A stretch of DNA of 64,000 nt from Plantactinospora soyae (GCF_014874095.1 NZ_JADBEB010000001.1:4092001-4156000), one strand, 5' to 3'. Shown: positions 1-8,713, numbered from the stretch's first letter. Program-made: numbers and translations. Notes: generated from the letters alone by a model not told the origin.

Positions 1-342
1 GCCGATCCGCCGCTGCTGGTCCGGGGCGACCTGGTGGACGACCTGCCGGCGCTGGCCGCGCGGGCACCGGCCGGCGCGACCCTGGTGGTGTTCCACACCT
101 CGGTGCTGTACCAGGTGCCGGCGCCGAGGCGGAAGGCGTTCACCGAGCTGGTACGCGGACTGCCCGGGCACTGGATCGCGAACGAGACCCCGGACGTGCT
201 GCCGCACGGGGCGCTGCCGGAGCCGCCGGGCGAGGCCCTGTACAACGTGCTCAGCCTGGACGGGACGCCGCTGGCCTGGACCCGCTCGCACGGGCAGGCG
301 ATGACCTGGTTCGCGGACGGGATGAGCCTGCTGCCCGGGTAG
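1..342 (+). CDS. DUF2332 family protein, C-terminal part (5' end outside window)
   Basis: An open frame runs in from the left edge and stops with TAG at 340-342, so only about the last 113 residues are seen. The motifs VVFHTSVLYQVP, WIANETPD and PLAWTRSHGQAMTW match my recollection of the C-terminal half of actinobacterial DUF2332 proteins, which have no assigned reaction. There is no signal peptide or membrane segment in the visible part. It converges with the MFS gene on the other strand. The family call is moderately sure; the function is unknown. Confidence 0.7.
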   Translation, partial: ADPPLLVRGDLVDDLPALAARAPAGATLVVFHTSVLYQVPAPRRKAFTELVRGLPGHWIANETPDVLPHGALPEPPGEALYNVLSLDGTPLAWTRSHGQAMTWFADGMSLLPG

Positions 343-390
343 CCCGGATCGGGCCCATGCCCCCGCGCGGGTCGACGACGTCGTGACGGA

Positions 391-1671
391 TCAGACCGCC
401 GGCATGTCGCGCATCTTCCGCAGCGGTGAGAAGAGGACGAACAGGGCGGCGCTCCAGGTACCGAGCACACAGATCCAGAGCGCCGTCCGCAGGCCCAGCT
501 GGCTGCCGAGCGCGCCGCCGAACAAGGCGCCGAGCGGGATCACCCCGTAACAGACCCACAGGAACGCCGCGTTGACCCGGCCGAGGAGCCGGGCCGGGGT
601 GACGTGTTGCCGGTACGACATCGCCGCCGCGTTGAACAGCACCGAGTTCGCGGAGAACGCGGCCAGCCCGGCCCCGTAGAGCAACAGGCCCCAGCCGGGC
701 CGGGCCAGCGGCATGAGCAGGTACAGCGGGCCGGGCACGAGCATCGCCACCCAGATGATCCGGGCCGAACCGATCCGCGCCGAGATCCGGTTCGTCATGG
801 CACCGGCCACCAGGCCGCCGAGCGCGCTGATCGTGAAGACGAGGCCGACCAGCAGGGACGAGGCGTGCAGCTCGCGGACCAGGAAGGTGATCTCGATGGA
901 ACTCGACGCCATCACGAAGAAGTTCGAGGTCGTCGTGCAGGCCAGGAGCTTGGACAGGATCGGCTGTCGGCGGATGAAGCTGAGTCCTCCGGTCAGGGCG
1001 TCGCGCACCGAGGGCCGCCCGTCGTCCGCCGGCCCGGTATCCGGCTCGGCCGGTACCTCCCGGATCAGCCAGAGCGTCACGGCGCTCACCAGGAAGGCGA
1101 ATCCGTTGCTGAAGAAGGTTCTGGCCGCGCCGACTGCGCCGATCAGCGCCCCGCCGATGGTCGTACCGACGAGTTCGGCGAACTCCTGGCTCATCCCGAG
1201 TTTTCCGTTGGCGTCGACGAGTTGGGAGGCGGCCACCAGCTTCGGCAGCGTGCTCCGGTAGGCGACGGTGAAGAGCACGGTGAGGACGCCGGAGAGCCCG
1301 ACGACGACGTACAGGTACGCCAGGCTCAGCGTGCCGCCGATCGCGACCAGCGGCAGCGACACCAGCAGGGCCATCCGGCCCAGATCGCAGGCGATCATCA
1401 ACTTTCGCTGGTCGACCCGGTCGGCGAGGATCCCGGCCGGCAGCGAGAAGAGCAGGTACGGCAGCCAGGCCAGGAACGTCAGCAGAGAGATCTGGAAGAC
1501 GCTGGCATCGAGGTCGTTGGCCGCGAGCAGGGGTATCGCGATGCCGGAGATCCGGGTACCCAGTTCGCTGACGGTCTGACCGCTCCAGAGCAGCAGGAAG
1601 TTCCTGGCTCGCCAGAGTGAGGGGCGCGGCGCCGGGTCGGTGGCCGGCGGCGGCGTCAGCTGTTGCGTCAC
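391..1671 (-). CDS. MFS efflux transporter (EntS/MFS_3-like)
   Basis: A polytopic inner-membrane protein of 426 aa. The N-terminus LLLWSGQTVSELGTRISGI leads into the first helix and matches the EntS/MFS_3 exporter subgroup of the major facilitator superfamily, which exports small molecules by proton antiport. About twelve hydrophobic segments follow, with a basic cytoplasmic loop near the middle. The GTG start at 1671 is chosen because an AGGA sequence lies 6-9 bases upstream and the membrane domain begins about 25 residues later; the frame stays open farther upstream but looks non-coding. The substrate cannot be read from sequence. It lies 123 bp downstream of the SRPBCC gene on the same strand and may share its transcript. 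Confidence 0.85.
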   Translation of the reverse strand: MTQQLTPPPATDPAPRPSLWRARNFLLLWSGQTVSELGTRISGIAIPLLAANDLDASVFQISLLTFLAWLPYLLFSLPAGILADRVDQRKLMIACDLGRMALLVSLPLVAIGGTLSLAYLYVVVGLSGVLTVLFTVAYRSTLPKLVAASQLVDANGKLGMSQEFAELVGTTIGGALIGAVGAARTFFSNGFAFLVSAVTLWLIREVPAEPDTGPADDGRPSVRDALTGGLSFIRRQPILSKLLACTTTSNFFVMASSSIEITFLVRELHASSLLVGLVFTISALGGLVAGAMTNRISARIGSARIIWVAMLVPGPLYLLMPLARPGWGLLLYGAGLAAFSANSVLFNAAAMSYRQHVTPARLLGRVNAAFLWVCYGVIPLGALFGGALGSQLGLRTALWICVLGTWSAALFVLFSPLRKMRDMPAV

Positions 1672-1794
1672 TGAGGTCCTCGTCCAGCACGGGAAACGGA
1701 GCTGACCGTCGGCGCTGGCGCCGAGCCGGCGGTGGGCGGCGAATGGTCGGCGAGCGGTGCCCACGGCCAGGGGGCGGTCGAACCCTAACGGCGG

Positions 1795-2301
1795 CTACCG
1801 GCGCTCCGCGAGGAGTTTTAACCGGTCGTTCCACAGGTCGTGAGCCTTGTGCATACCGTCGGGGTCGGAATTGCGCATCCCGACCGCGGCCGGGCCGCGG
1901 GCCGCCTCTTCCATGATGACGTGACAGCGGTTCGATTCGTCGAGCAGCCGCCAGGCGTGGTACGCCCGAAGACCGACCGCGTTTCCGTACCAACCGATGC
2001 GGGTGTCCGGGACGAATTCGAATATCTCGGAGAGGACGTCGATTCCGAGCGTCGTCCACTGGAACCTGCTGTCCTCGCGGAGCACGCCGGTCCGATCGTT
2101 GAGGATCTGCACGTCGTGGGCGTTCGGGTACCACTGCGGCCACTGCTCGGCGGCGATCAGGAGCTGCCACACGGTCGAGCAGGACGCGTCGATGAACACC
2201 TCGTTGTGGGTGAACAGATCGGCGCCCTCCGGCGAGAGTCCGTCCGGCCAATGTATGTCGTCGAATCGATTCGCCAGGTCGTCGTCCACCGGATTCTCCA
2301 T
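1795..2301 (-). CDS. SRPBCC (START-like) family protein
   Basis: A soluble protein of 168 aa. The stretch NEVFIDASCSTVWQLLIAAE followed by WPQWYPNAHDV is the typical opening of the SRPBCC helix-grip fold (polyketide cyclase/dehydrase and lipid-transport-like proteins), which encloses a hydrophobic ligand cavity. The C-terminal helix is amphipathic (HKAHDLWNDRLKLLAER). Family members range from aromatase/cyclases to ligand sensors, and nothing here picks out a ligand. It is immediately upstream of the MFS exporter gene, so both could act on the same small molecule; that link is inference only. Confidence 0.75.
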   Translation of the reverse strand: MENPVDDDLANRFDDIHWPDGLSPEGADLFTHNEVFIDASCSTVWQLLIAAEQWPQWYPNAHDVQILNDRTGVLREDSRFQWTTLGIDVLSEIFEFVPDTRIGWYGNAVGLRAYHAWRLLDESNRCHVIMEEAARGPAAVGMRNSDPDGMHKAHDLWNDRLKLLAERR

Positions 2302-2433
2302 TGGGATGGCGGATTCGCCGCCGCGGTCTCCCCACTCGACACCTTAGTCGGCCGATCCCGTTCCATTCGTCGGTTGACGCCGGGCCGGCACTGGCCGGCT
2401 GACGAGGCACGGCGGTGTCGTAGGGTCGGCGGA

Positions 2434-2724
2434 ATGGACGGTGCCGACACCAGCGGGCCGGGGCGCCGGCTGCCGCTGGCGCCCCGGCCGTTGGACTCGC
2501 CGCACCCGTCCCGGCTGTCGCCGACGCATCCGGACCGGGACCGGATCCTGGCCGCCCATTCCGCCGCCCTCGCCGCCGGTGAGGCGGGCTATCCGGACCC
2601 GGCCACCGGGCTGTTCGTGCTCAGCGCGGGCTTCCTGGCCCGTCGTGGCACCTGCTGCGGGCGCGGCTGCCGCCACTGCCCGTACGTCGACGATCCGGCG
2701 CCCTCGGACCCGTCTGCGCCGTAG
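2434..2724 (+). CDS. DUF5522 small cysteine-rich protein
   Basis: A protein of 96 aa. The C-terminal block YPDPATGLFVLSAGFLARRG followed by TCCGRGCRHCPY is characteristic of DUF5522, a short family with a Cx2-3C-type cysteine cluster that probably binds metal or an iron-sulfur centre; no reaction is established. The ATG at 2434 is preceded by a GGCGGA sequence. The same frame is open for some 600 bases farther upstream, but that part is the antisense of the SRPBCC gene and does not look like protein. Confidence 0.7.
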   Translation: MDGADTSGPGRRLPLAPRPLDSPHPSRLSPTHPDRDRILAAHSAALAAGEAGYPDPATGLFVLSAGFLARRGTCCGRGCRHCPYVDDPAPSDPSAP

Positions 2725-2860
2725 CGGGCGGGGCGAGGAGCGGGTTCCCCGGCGGCGCCACCAGGCACACCGGAGTACGGGGTTTCGCCAGCCGCGCGGA
2801 ACCCGTACGGTGGCCGACGGATTCCCCGGTCGCTGCGACCGGGCGGATGGGAGGTCGGCG

Positions 2861-3406
2861 GTGCGCGGGCGGCTGTGCCTGGTGGGTGTCGGGCTGTTGA
2901 TGCTCACCGGCTGTGGTGAAGATCCCGCTCCGGAGCCGCTCGGACCGGCGCCGAAGGTCGTACGGCTTCCGGCGTCGGCGGCTGGCGGTGCGTGTCAGCT
3001 GCTGGAGTACCAGGTGGTCGAGCAGGCCATCGGCACCCAGTTCGAGGTCTCGGCGGCGAGCCGGCACGGCAAGACGGACACGTGTGTGCTGCGTGCCGAG
3101 GCCGATGCCCGCCCCGAACTGTCGCTGTCGGTCACGCCGACCACGGCCGACGCGGCGATCTTCGCCGACGAGATGGTGCCGAGCGGCGGGAAGTCCGTCA
3201 AGGGGCTCGGCAAGGCCGCGTACCAGTCGGCGGTGGCGGCCGCGAAGGGCTCCGGGGTCGGTGTGGAGATCGGTTGGCTCTCCGGCGACAAGCGTCTGGT
3301 CAGCCTCCGCTACACGTTCCCGACCGGTGCGGACCGGGCCGGGGCCGACGCGCTCACGCCGAAGCTCGTCGCCCTGGCGAAGAAGGTCGACACCAGCAGT
3401 CTCTGA
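2861..3406 (+). CDS. Putative secreted lipoprotein, DUF3558-like
   Basis: A protein of 181 aa with a lipoprotein signal peptide: a short basic start, a hydrophobic core, then the lipobox LTGC, whose Cys would be lipidated and hold the protein on the outer face of the membrane. The mature part carries ACQLLEYQVVEQAIG and a second Cys (DTCVLR), the spacing seen in DUF3558-type actinobacterial lipoproteins, which have no known reaction. The GTG start at 2861 has a GGAGG site 7 bases upstream. The gene stands alone and converges on ideR across a strong hairpin. Confidence 0.7.
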   Translation: MRGRLCLVGVGLLMLTGCGEDPAPEPLGPAPKVVRLPASAAGGACQLLEYQVVEQAIGTQFEVSAASRHGKTDTCVLRAEADARPELSLSVTPTTADAAIFADEMVPSGGKSVKGLGKAAYQSAVAAAKGSGVGVEIGWLSGDKRLVSLRYTFPTGADRAGADALTPKLVALAKKVDTSSL

Positions 3407-3443
3407 TCGGGCGAGGGTCGCACCGGGGCCGCCCGGTCGACAA

Positions 3444-3476
3444 TCCGCCCGCCCGGCAGGAAGCCGGACGGGCGGA
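3444..3476. terminator. Bidirectional hairpin between lipoprotein gene and ideR
   Basis: The left arm 3444-3457 and right arm 3463-3476 pair with a single mismatch around an AGGAA loop, giving a 14-bp GC-rich stem. It lies between two convergent genes and has no U-tract on either side, as is usual in high-GC actinobacteria. Confidence 0.6.
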
Positions 3477-3506
3477 ACGATGATCGGAAAACCGGGTTGG
3501 TGGCGC

Positions 3507-4196
3507 TCAGTGGGCGGCGACGAAGACTCGGGAGGCGACCTCGCGCGGCAGGCGGATCTTGTCGCCGGACCGGTCGATGGTCACCCCGTCACGCTCCTGC
3601 GCGACGGTGACCGTCGCGCCCGGGTCCACCCCGGCGGCGTGCAACTGGCGCAGCACGTCACCGTCGGTCTGGACGCTCTCACAGATCCGCCGGACCACCA
3701 CGGGACCACTGAGACCGGGAAAGGCGAGGTTCCGCTCGCTGTCGCCGACCGCCTCGGCGGCCGGGACGTCGGGGTTGGTGACCAACGACTCCAGCCCGGG
3801 GATCGGGTTGCCGTACGGCGACCGGGTGGGCCGGTTGAGCAGCTCGTAGACCTTCTGCTCGACCGAGTCGCTCATCACGTGCTCCCAGCGGCAGGCCTCC
3901 TCGTGGGCCTCCTCGTAGGGCATCCCGATCACGTTGACCAGCAGCAACTCGGCCAGCCGGTGCTTGCGCATCACGGACACCGCGTGCGTCCGGCCGAGGG
4001 CGGTGAGTTGCAGGTGGCGGTCGTCCTCGACGGTCAGCAGTCCGTCGCGTTCCATCCGGGCCACTGTCTGGCTGACGGTGGGACCACTCTGGCGCAGCCG
4101 CTCGGCAATCCGGGCACGCAGCGGGGGCACACCCTCTTCCTCCAGCTCAAGGATGGTGCGCAGGTACATCTCGGTGGTGTCGACAAGGTCGTTCAC
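3507..4196 (-). CDS. ideR: Iron-dependent repressor IdeR (DtxR family)
   Basis: A protein of 229 aa, collinear with DtxR/IdeR. It has an N-terminal winged helix (residues 1-73), a dimerisation and metal-binding domain (74-140) and a C-terminal SH3-like domain. All metal ligands fall at the canonical numbers: primary-site Met10, Cys102, Glu105 and His106, and ancillary-site His79, Glu83 and His98. The recognition helix reads SGPTVSQTVARMERDGLL. With Fe(II) bound, the family represses siderophore and iron-uptake genes and activates storage genes. I find no TTAGGTTAGGCTAACCTAA-type box inside the window, so its targets lie elsewhere. The start at 4196 fits the family N-terminus exactly. Confidence 0.95.
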   Translation of the reverse strand: MNDLVDTTEMYLRTILELEEEGVPPLRARIAERLRQSGPTVSQTVARMERDGLLTVEDDRHLQLTALGRTHAVSVMRKHRLAELLLVNVIGMPYEEAHEEACRWEHVMSDSVEQKVYELLNRPTRSPYGNPIPGLESLVTNPDVPAAEAVGDSERNLAFPGLSGPVVVRRICESVQTDGDVLRQLHAAGVDPGATVTVAQERDGVTIDRSGDKIRLPREVASRVFVAAH

Positions 4197-4294
4197 GTCA
4201 GCGGTCCTCCCGATGACGATGTTACCTCGGGGGACCGATATTCAGTGTCGCCGAGCCGGGCTGGTTCCGTACCCGATGGTGTTGACTGGACGCC

Positions 4295-5176
4295 GTGTCC
4301 GTACCGGATGATCTTCTTGTCGATGTGACCGGGCTCGCCGCGGAGCTGGCGTCCGCCGAACCGCCGACCCTGCTGGACGTCCGTTGGCGGCTCGTCGGGC
4401 CGCCCGGTCGGGCCGACTACCTCGCCGGACACCTTCCCGGCGCGGTCTTTGTCGATCTTGATGCGGAGCTGTCCGGGCCGCCCGGGGCGGGCGGGCGGCA
4501 TCCGCTGCCCGATCCGGCGGCGTTGCAGCGGGTACTCCGCGCGGCGGGGGTGCGGGCCGGTCACCCGGTGGTGGTCTACGACGGCGGCGACGGGATGGCG
4601 GCGGCGCGGGCCTGGTGGACGCTGCGCTGGGCCGGGCACCGCCAGGTCCGGGTGCTCGACGGTGGCTTCCCGGCCTGGGCCGGGGCGGGAGCGCCGGTCT
4701 CGGCCGAGCCGGCGGACCCGGTACCGGGCGACCTCACCGTGCGCCCCGGCGGAATGCCGGCGCTCGACGCCGGTCAGGCGGCCCGGCTCGCCGCCGAAGG
4801 GGTGCTGGTGGACGTGCGGACGGCGCCGCGCTACCGGGGCGAGAGCGAGCCGATCGACCCGGTCGCCGGGCACATCCCCGGCGCGGTCAACCTTCCGGCC
4901 GCCGAATACGTCGGTGCCGACGGCCGCCTGCCGGCCGCCGACCTGCTGCGCGCGCGGTTCGCCGAGGCCGGCGTCCGGCCCGGGGTACCGGTCGGCGCGT
5001 ACTGCGGATCCGGGGTGACCGCCGCCCAGGCCGTGCTCGCCCTGCACCGGGCCGGCCGCCCCGACGCCGCGCTCTACGTCGGCTCGTGGAGCGACTGGCT
5101 CACCGACCCCGCCCGCCCGGTCGCCATCGGTCCCGACCCCGACCCGGTCCCAGGTCCGGACCCGGAACGACCCTGA
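4295..5176 (+). CDS. Thiosulfate/3-mercaptopyruvate sulfurtransferase (rhodanese)
   Basis: A protein of 293 aa with two tandem rhodanese domains. The N-terminal one (about residues 10-130) is non-catalytic; the C-terminal one (about 150-275) contains AYCGSGVTA with the catalytic Cys at residue 237. A CG[ST]GVT loop is typical of 3-mercaptopyruvate sulfurtransferases, whereas thiosulfate enzymes usually have CRxGx[RT]. It moves sulfur from a donor to a thiophilic acceptor in the cytoplasm. It has a GTG start and is transcribed divergently from ideR with only 98 bp between, so the two could share a regulatory region. Confidence 0.88.
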   Translation: MSVPDDLLVDVTGLAAELASAEPPTLLDVRWRLVGPPGRADYLAGHLPGAVFVDLDAELSGPPGAGGRHPLPDPAALQRVLRAAGVRAGHPVVVYDGGDGMAAARAWWTLRWAGHRQVRVLDGGFPAWAGAGAPVSAEPADPVPGDLTVRPGGMPALDAGQAARLAAEGVLVDVRTAPRYRGESEPIDPVAGHIPGAVNLPAAEYVGADGRLPAADLLRARFAEAGVRPGVPVGAYCGSGVTAAQAVLALHRAGRPDAALYVGSWSDWLTDPARPVAIGPDPDPVPGPDPERP

Positions 5177-5275
5177 GCCGAACCGCCCGATCCCGTCCCG
5201 GAATCCGGCTGCCGACTCGCGTTCCGGAGGCCATCGGGCGGCTCTGGCCGGCCGAGGCCCCGTCAGCATGCGACG

Positions 5276-6466
5276 ATGAGCGCCATGTCGGACGGCACTG
5301 TGGTGGTCTGGGACCAGAGTCTGCTGGCGTACGACCTGGGCGACCATCCACTCGATCCGGTCCGGGTGGAACTGACCATCGCGCTGGCCCGGTCGCTCGG
5401 GGTCCTCGACCGCCCCGGCGTACGCCTGGTGGCGCCGACGCCGGCCGACGACACCGCGCTGGCCCGGGTGCACCGGCCGGACTACCTGGACGCGGTACGG
5501 GCGGCACCGAACGACCCGCTCTTCTCCGGCTACGGCCTCGGCACCCCGGACAACCCGATCTTCGACGGCATGCACGAGTCGAGCGCCCTGGTCGCGGGTG
5601 CCACCCTCGCCGCGGCCGAGGCGGTGTGGCGGGGCGAGGCCCGGCGGGCGGTCAACGTGGCGGGGGGACTGCACCACGCCATGCCGAGCCGGGCGGCGGG
5701 ATTCTGTGTCTACAACGACCCGGCGGTGGCCATCGCCCGGCTCCTCGACCTCGGCGCCGAGCGGGTGGCCTATGTCGATGTCGACGTGCACCACGGCGAC
5801 GGGGTGCAGCAGATCTTCTACGACGACCCACGGGTGTTGACGATCAGCCTGCACGAGACTCCGTTGGCGCTCTTTCCGGGAACCGGGTTTCCCGACGAGA
5901 CCGGTGCGCCGGGCGCCGAGGGCAGCGCCGTCAACCTGGCCCTGCCACCGGGTACCGGTGACGCGGGCTGGCTGCGGGCCTTCCACGCCACCGTACCGAC
6001 GCTGCTCCGGGCGTTCCGGCCGGAGATCCTGGTCACCCAGTGCGGTGCGGACAGCCATCGGCTGGACCCGCTCGCCGACCTGCGGTTGACCGTGGACGGT
6101 CAGCGGGCCAGCTATCTCGCCCTGCGGGCGCTCGCCGACGAGTTGTGCGACGGTCGGTGGGTGGCCACCGGGGGCGGCGGATACGCCCTGGTCGAGGTAG
6201 TGCCCCGGGCCTGGACACATCTGCTCGCGGTGGCCACCGGTGAACCGGTCGACCCGGCCGCGCTGACCCCACCGGACTGGCGGGCGCTGGCCCGGGACCG
6301 GCGCCCGGACCGTGAGGTGCCGTTGCGGATGACCGACGACGCCGACGTCTCGTACGAGCCCTGGCAGCCCACGGGCGAACCGGACGCGGTGGATCGCGAG
6401 ATCCTGGCCACCCGCCGGGCGGTGTTCCCGCTGCACGGCCTGGACCCGCTCGACCCGGCGGTCTGA
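5276..6466 (+). CDS. acuC: AcuC-type deacetylase (histone deacetylase superfamily)
   Basis: A protein of 396 aa with the arginase/HDAC fold. The catalytic pair lies in GGLHHAM (about residues 130-134) and the zinc site in VDVDVHHGDGVQ plus the later QCGADSH and GGGGYA motifs. In Bacillus, AcuC deacetylates acetyl-CoA synthetase and reactivates it; the same zinc-dependent lysine deacylase role is inferred here, although no acsA/acuA neighbour is in the window. The ATG at 5276 is used; a second in-frame ATG at 5285 is an alternative, and neither has a strong ribosome site. Small-molecule deacetylases of the same fold cannot be excluded. Confidence 0.85.
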   Translation: MSAMSDGTVVVWDQSLLAYDLGDHPLDPVRVELTIALARSLGVLDRPGVRLVAPTPADDTALARVHRPDYLDAVRAAPNDPLFSGYGLGTPDNPIFDGMHESSALVAGATLAAAEAVWRGEARRAVNVAGGLHHAMPSRAAGFCVYNDPAVAIARLLDLGAERVAYVDVDVHHGDGVQQIFYDDPRVLTISLHETPLALFPGTGFPDETGAPGAEGSAVNLALPPGTGDAGWLRAFHATVPTLLRAFRPEILVTQCGADSHRLDPLADLRLTVDGQRASYLALRALADELCDGRWVATGGGGYALVEVVPRAWTHLLAVATGEPVDPAALTPPDWRALARDRRPDREVPLRMTDDADVSYEPWQPTGEPDAVDREILATRRAVFPLHGLDPLDPAV

Positions 6467-6483
6467 CCTCCCCTCCCCGACCA

Positions 6484-6507
6484 GCCGTCCGGAGCTGTCC
6501 GGACGGC
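6484..6507 (+). terminator. Hairpin terminator after acuC
   Basis: A perfect 10-bp stem, GCCGTCCGGA (6484-6493) with TCCGGACGGC (6498-6507), around a GCTG loop, 17 bases after the acuC stop and followed by a short CTTTCC stretch. Confidence 0.65.
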
Positions 6508-6647
6508 CGCTTTCCGACCTCTGACCTGCGGTTCTGGGACAACTGTGCCCATGCCCACCCGGCTGCGTCGGCCCGGCTGTGATCGACCGATCTCTATAGT
6601 CGGATGACCGGCGTCCATCCTGGACGACGAGGATGGGGGAACGGGCC

Positions 6648-7706
6648 ATGACGGATCAGCAGAGCGCAGTGACCCGACGACGACTGCTGCGGGCCGGCAC
6701 CGTGGCCGCCGGTGGCATCCTGGCCGGGGGAGTCACCGGCGGTACGGCCCTGGCCGCACCGGCATCGCCGCCGACCCCGGCCGGCCGGCTCGTCGCGAAG
6801 CCGCCCGCACTCCGCCCGGGTGACCGGGTCCGGATCGTGGCGCCGGCCCGCCCGGCCGACCCCGCCCTGCTGGCCCGGGGAGTGGAGATCCTGGAGAGCT
6901 GGGGGCTGACGGTCGAGATCGGCGCGCACGTCTACGACCAGCACGGTTTCTTCGCGGGCACCGACGCCGACCGGCTCGCGGACCTGCGGGCGGCCTTCAC
7001 CGATCCGGGTGTCCGAGGCGTCTTCGCCTGCCGGGGCGGCTACGGCACCCAACGCATCGTGGACCGGTTCAACCCGAGCGGGCTCGGCCGGGATCCCCGG
7101 GTGTTCGTCGGGTTCAGCGACCTGACCGCGCTGCACGGGCGGCTGTGGCGGACGGCCCGGCTGGCGACCTTCTACGGGCCGGTGATGAACTGGAACGACG
7201 CCCGGACCGGCCCGGCGTCGATCGAGTCACTGCGTCGGGCCGTGATGACCACCGACCCGGTCACGATCACCCGGAACCCGGCCGAGCCGAGCGCGGCGGT
7301 CATGGTTCCCGGTCGGGCCACCGGCGTGTTGCTGGGCGGCACGCTGACGATGTTGACCACGAGTTTCGGCGCCCCCGACTTCCCCCGGCTCTCCGGCGCG
7401 ATCCTGCTCTTCGAGGACGTCGACGAGGCGGCGTACAGCGTCGATCGGATGTTGACCCAGTTGCGCCGGGTGGGTGCGCTGGAGGGGATCGCCGGGGTCG
7501 CGGTAGGGCAGATCACCAACTCGAGCGGCATACCCGGGTACGACCTGGCCACGGTGCTCTCCGACCGGCTGGGCGATCTCGGCGTGCCGGTGCTCGGCGG
7601 GCTGCCGTTGGGGCACGGCCCGGGTCAGCTCACCGTACCGCTCGGTGTCGAGGCCACCATCGACGCCGAGGCGGGCACGCTCGTCACCGCGCCCGGGGTG
7701 CGGTGA
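6648..7706 (+). CDS. Tat-exported LD-carboxypeptidase (peptidase S66, LdcA-like)
   Basis: A protein of 352 aa. The N-terminus TRRRLLRAGTVAAGG is a twin-arginine signal followed by a hydrophobic stretch ending near ALAAPA, so the enzyme is exported folded. The mature part has the S66 Ser-Glu-His set: GFSDLTAL (Ser about residue 156), LLFEDVDEA (Glu about 255) and LPLGHGPGQ (His about 322). S66 enzymes cut the L-Lys/mDap to D-Ala bond of muramoyl tetrapeptides; classical LdcA is cytoplasmic, so the Tat signal points to trimming peptidoglycan outside the membrane. The ATG at 6648 follows a GGGGGAACGGGCC ribosome site; an upstream in-frame start at 6633 is less likely. Confidence 0.88.
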   Translation: MTDQQSAVTRRRLLRAGTVAAGGILAGGVTGGTALAAPASPPTPAGRLVAKPPALRPGDRVRIVAPARPADPALLARGVEILESWGLTVEIGAHVYDQHGFFAGTDADRLADLRAAFTDPGVRGVFACRGGYGTQRIVDRFNPSGLGRDPRVFVGFSDLTALHGRLWRTARLATFYGPVMNWNDARTGPASIESLRRAVMTTDPVTITRNPAEPSAAVMVPGRATGVLLGGTLTMLTTSFGAPDFPRLSGAILLFEDVDEAAYSVDRMLTQLRRVGALEGIAGVAVGQITNSSGIPGYDLATVLSDRLGDLGVPVLGGLPLGHGPGQLTVPLGVEATIDAEAGTLVTAPGVR

Positions 7707-7768
7707 GCCGGTCCGGCGCTGTGGTCACCGGCCGGGCCGAGTTCGTCGGCGCTGTCGCAAAACCGTCT

Positions 7769-8713
7769 CTAATTTGTCTCAGAAACCGTCTCATTAATTG
7801 CTGGAGAGGTTGACCGGGTGCCCCGCAGGTGTCGGTAGACCGTCGCCCGGGAGACCCCCAGGTTCGCGGCGATCTGGTCGACGGTGTGCGAGCCCCGGGT
7901 GTGCATCGACCGGGCCGTCCTGATCTGCTCGACGCTCAGCGCCGGAGGGCGGCCCGCGCCACGCCGGCCCGCCCCGGTCGACGGGTCTGTGCCGGTCGCC
8001 GAGTTGGTCCCGGTCGACGAGCCGGTCCCGGTCGACCGGGCGATCCCGGCCGGGGCGCCGACCGCGTCCGCCGGGCCGGAGGCCGTGCCGCCGGCCGGTT
8101 CCGCCGCCTCCGCCCCGGGCCGGGCGGCCGGCGGTCCGTACCCGCCGGTCGCCGGGGACTGCCCGGGTGGCGACTCGCCGAGCAGCCGGGCCACCCCGTC
8201 CAGCATGTCCGCCCGCAACTGGTCGTCCGGCACGTCGGTGAAGAAGACGATCGGATCGCCGAGCATCGCAACGGCCTGTACGGCGCGGATCCGTTCGAGC
8301 CGGGTCGCGTCCGCCCCGGCGACCAGCCCGTACGCCTGGAGCGCCAGTTGCATGATCCGGGCGTACGTGCTGCCCCGGGCGAGCAGGGTCATGTCGTGGT
8401 ACAGCGTGCCCAGTGGACGGCGATGGGCGAGCAGGGTGTCGAGCCAGCCCGCCAGTGCCGCCCAGCGGGCCGCCGGCCAGGGCAGCCGGGCCGCCCGGTC
8501 CAGGGCAGCCTCCAGGTCGGACAGCAGTGGCTCGGCCAGCGCCACCAGCAGGTGTTCCTTGCTCGGGAAGTGGTAGAGGACGCCGGCCTTGGTCAGTCCC
8601 AGCCGATCGGCTATCTCGCGCAGTGAGGTGCGCTGGTAGCCGTGTGCGGCGAACAGGTCGAGCGCGGTCCGCAGGATCCGGCCACGGGTGTCGAGGGTCG
8701 GCGGTCGGTCCAT
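7769..8713 (-). CDS. TetR-family regulator with extra C-terminal resolvase-type HTH
   Basis: A protein of 314 aa, about 100 longer than a normal TetR protein. Residues 8-55 form the TetR HTH (RGRILRTALDLFAAHGYQRT, then LTKAGVLYHFPSKEHLL), and the ligand domain runs to about 195. A low-complexity linker with six-residue repeats (TGTGSS, TGTNSA, TGTDPS) follows. Residues about 250-300 hold GRPPALSVEQIRTAR and VDQIAANLGVSRATVYRHL, a second HTH of the kind at the C-terminus of serine resolvases. It is divergent from the ABC exporter genes and is their likely repressor. Two DNA-binding domains in one chain are unusual for TetR proteins. The last codons are AT-rich and repeat AAACCGTCTC. Confidence 0.85.
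   Translation of the reverse strand: MDRPPTLDTRGRILRTALDLFAAHGYQRTSLREIADRLGLTKAGVLYHFPSKEHLLVALAEPLLSDLEAALDRAARLPWPAARWAALAGWLDTLLAHRRPLGTLYHDMTLLARGSTYARIMQLALQAYGLVAGADATRLERIRAVQAVAMLGDPIVFFTDVPDDQLRADMLDGVARLLGESPPGQSPATGGYGPPAARPGAEAAEPAGGTASGPADAVGAPAGIARSTGTGSSTGTNSATGTDPSTGAGRRGAGRPPALSVEQIRTARSMHTRGSHTVDQIAANLGVSRATVYRHLRGTRSTSPAINETVSETN
7974..8045. repeat. 18-bp tandem repeat, four copies, inside the TetR gene
   Basis: Four head-to-tail 18-bp units, each beginning CCGGTCG (7974, 7992, 8010, 8028). The period is a multiple of three, so copy-number changes would lengthen or shorten the linker by six residues without breaking the frame. Confidence 0.85.

Noticed and set aside
4193-6649. 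Long minus-strand open frame opposite the sulfurtransferase and acuC genes
   Set aside because: Composition is Arg/Gly/Pro-rich without domains, and the plus strand encodes two clear enzymes there.
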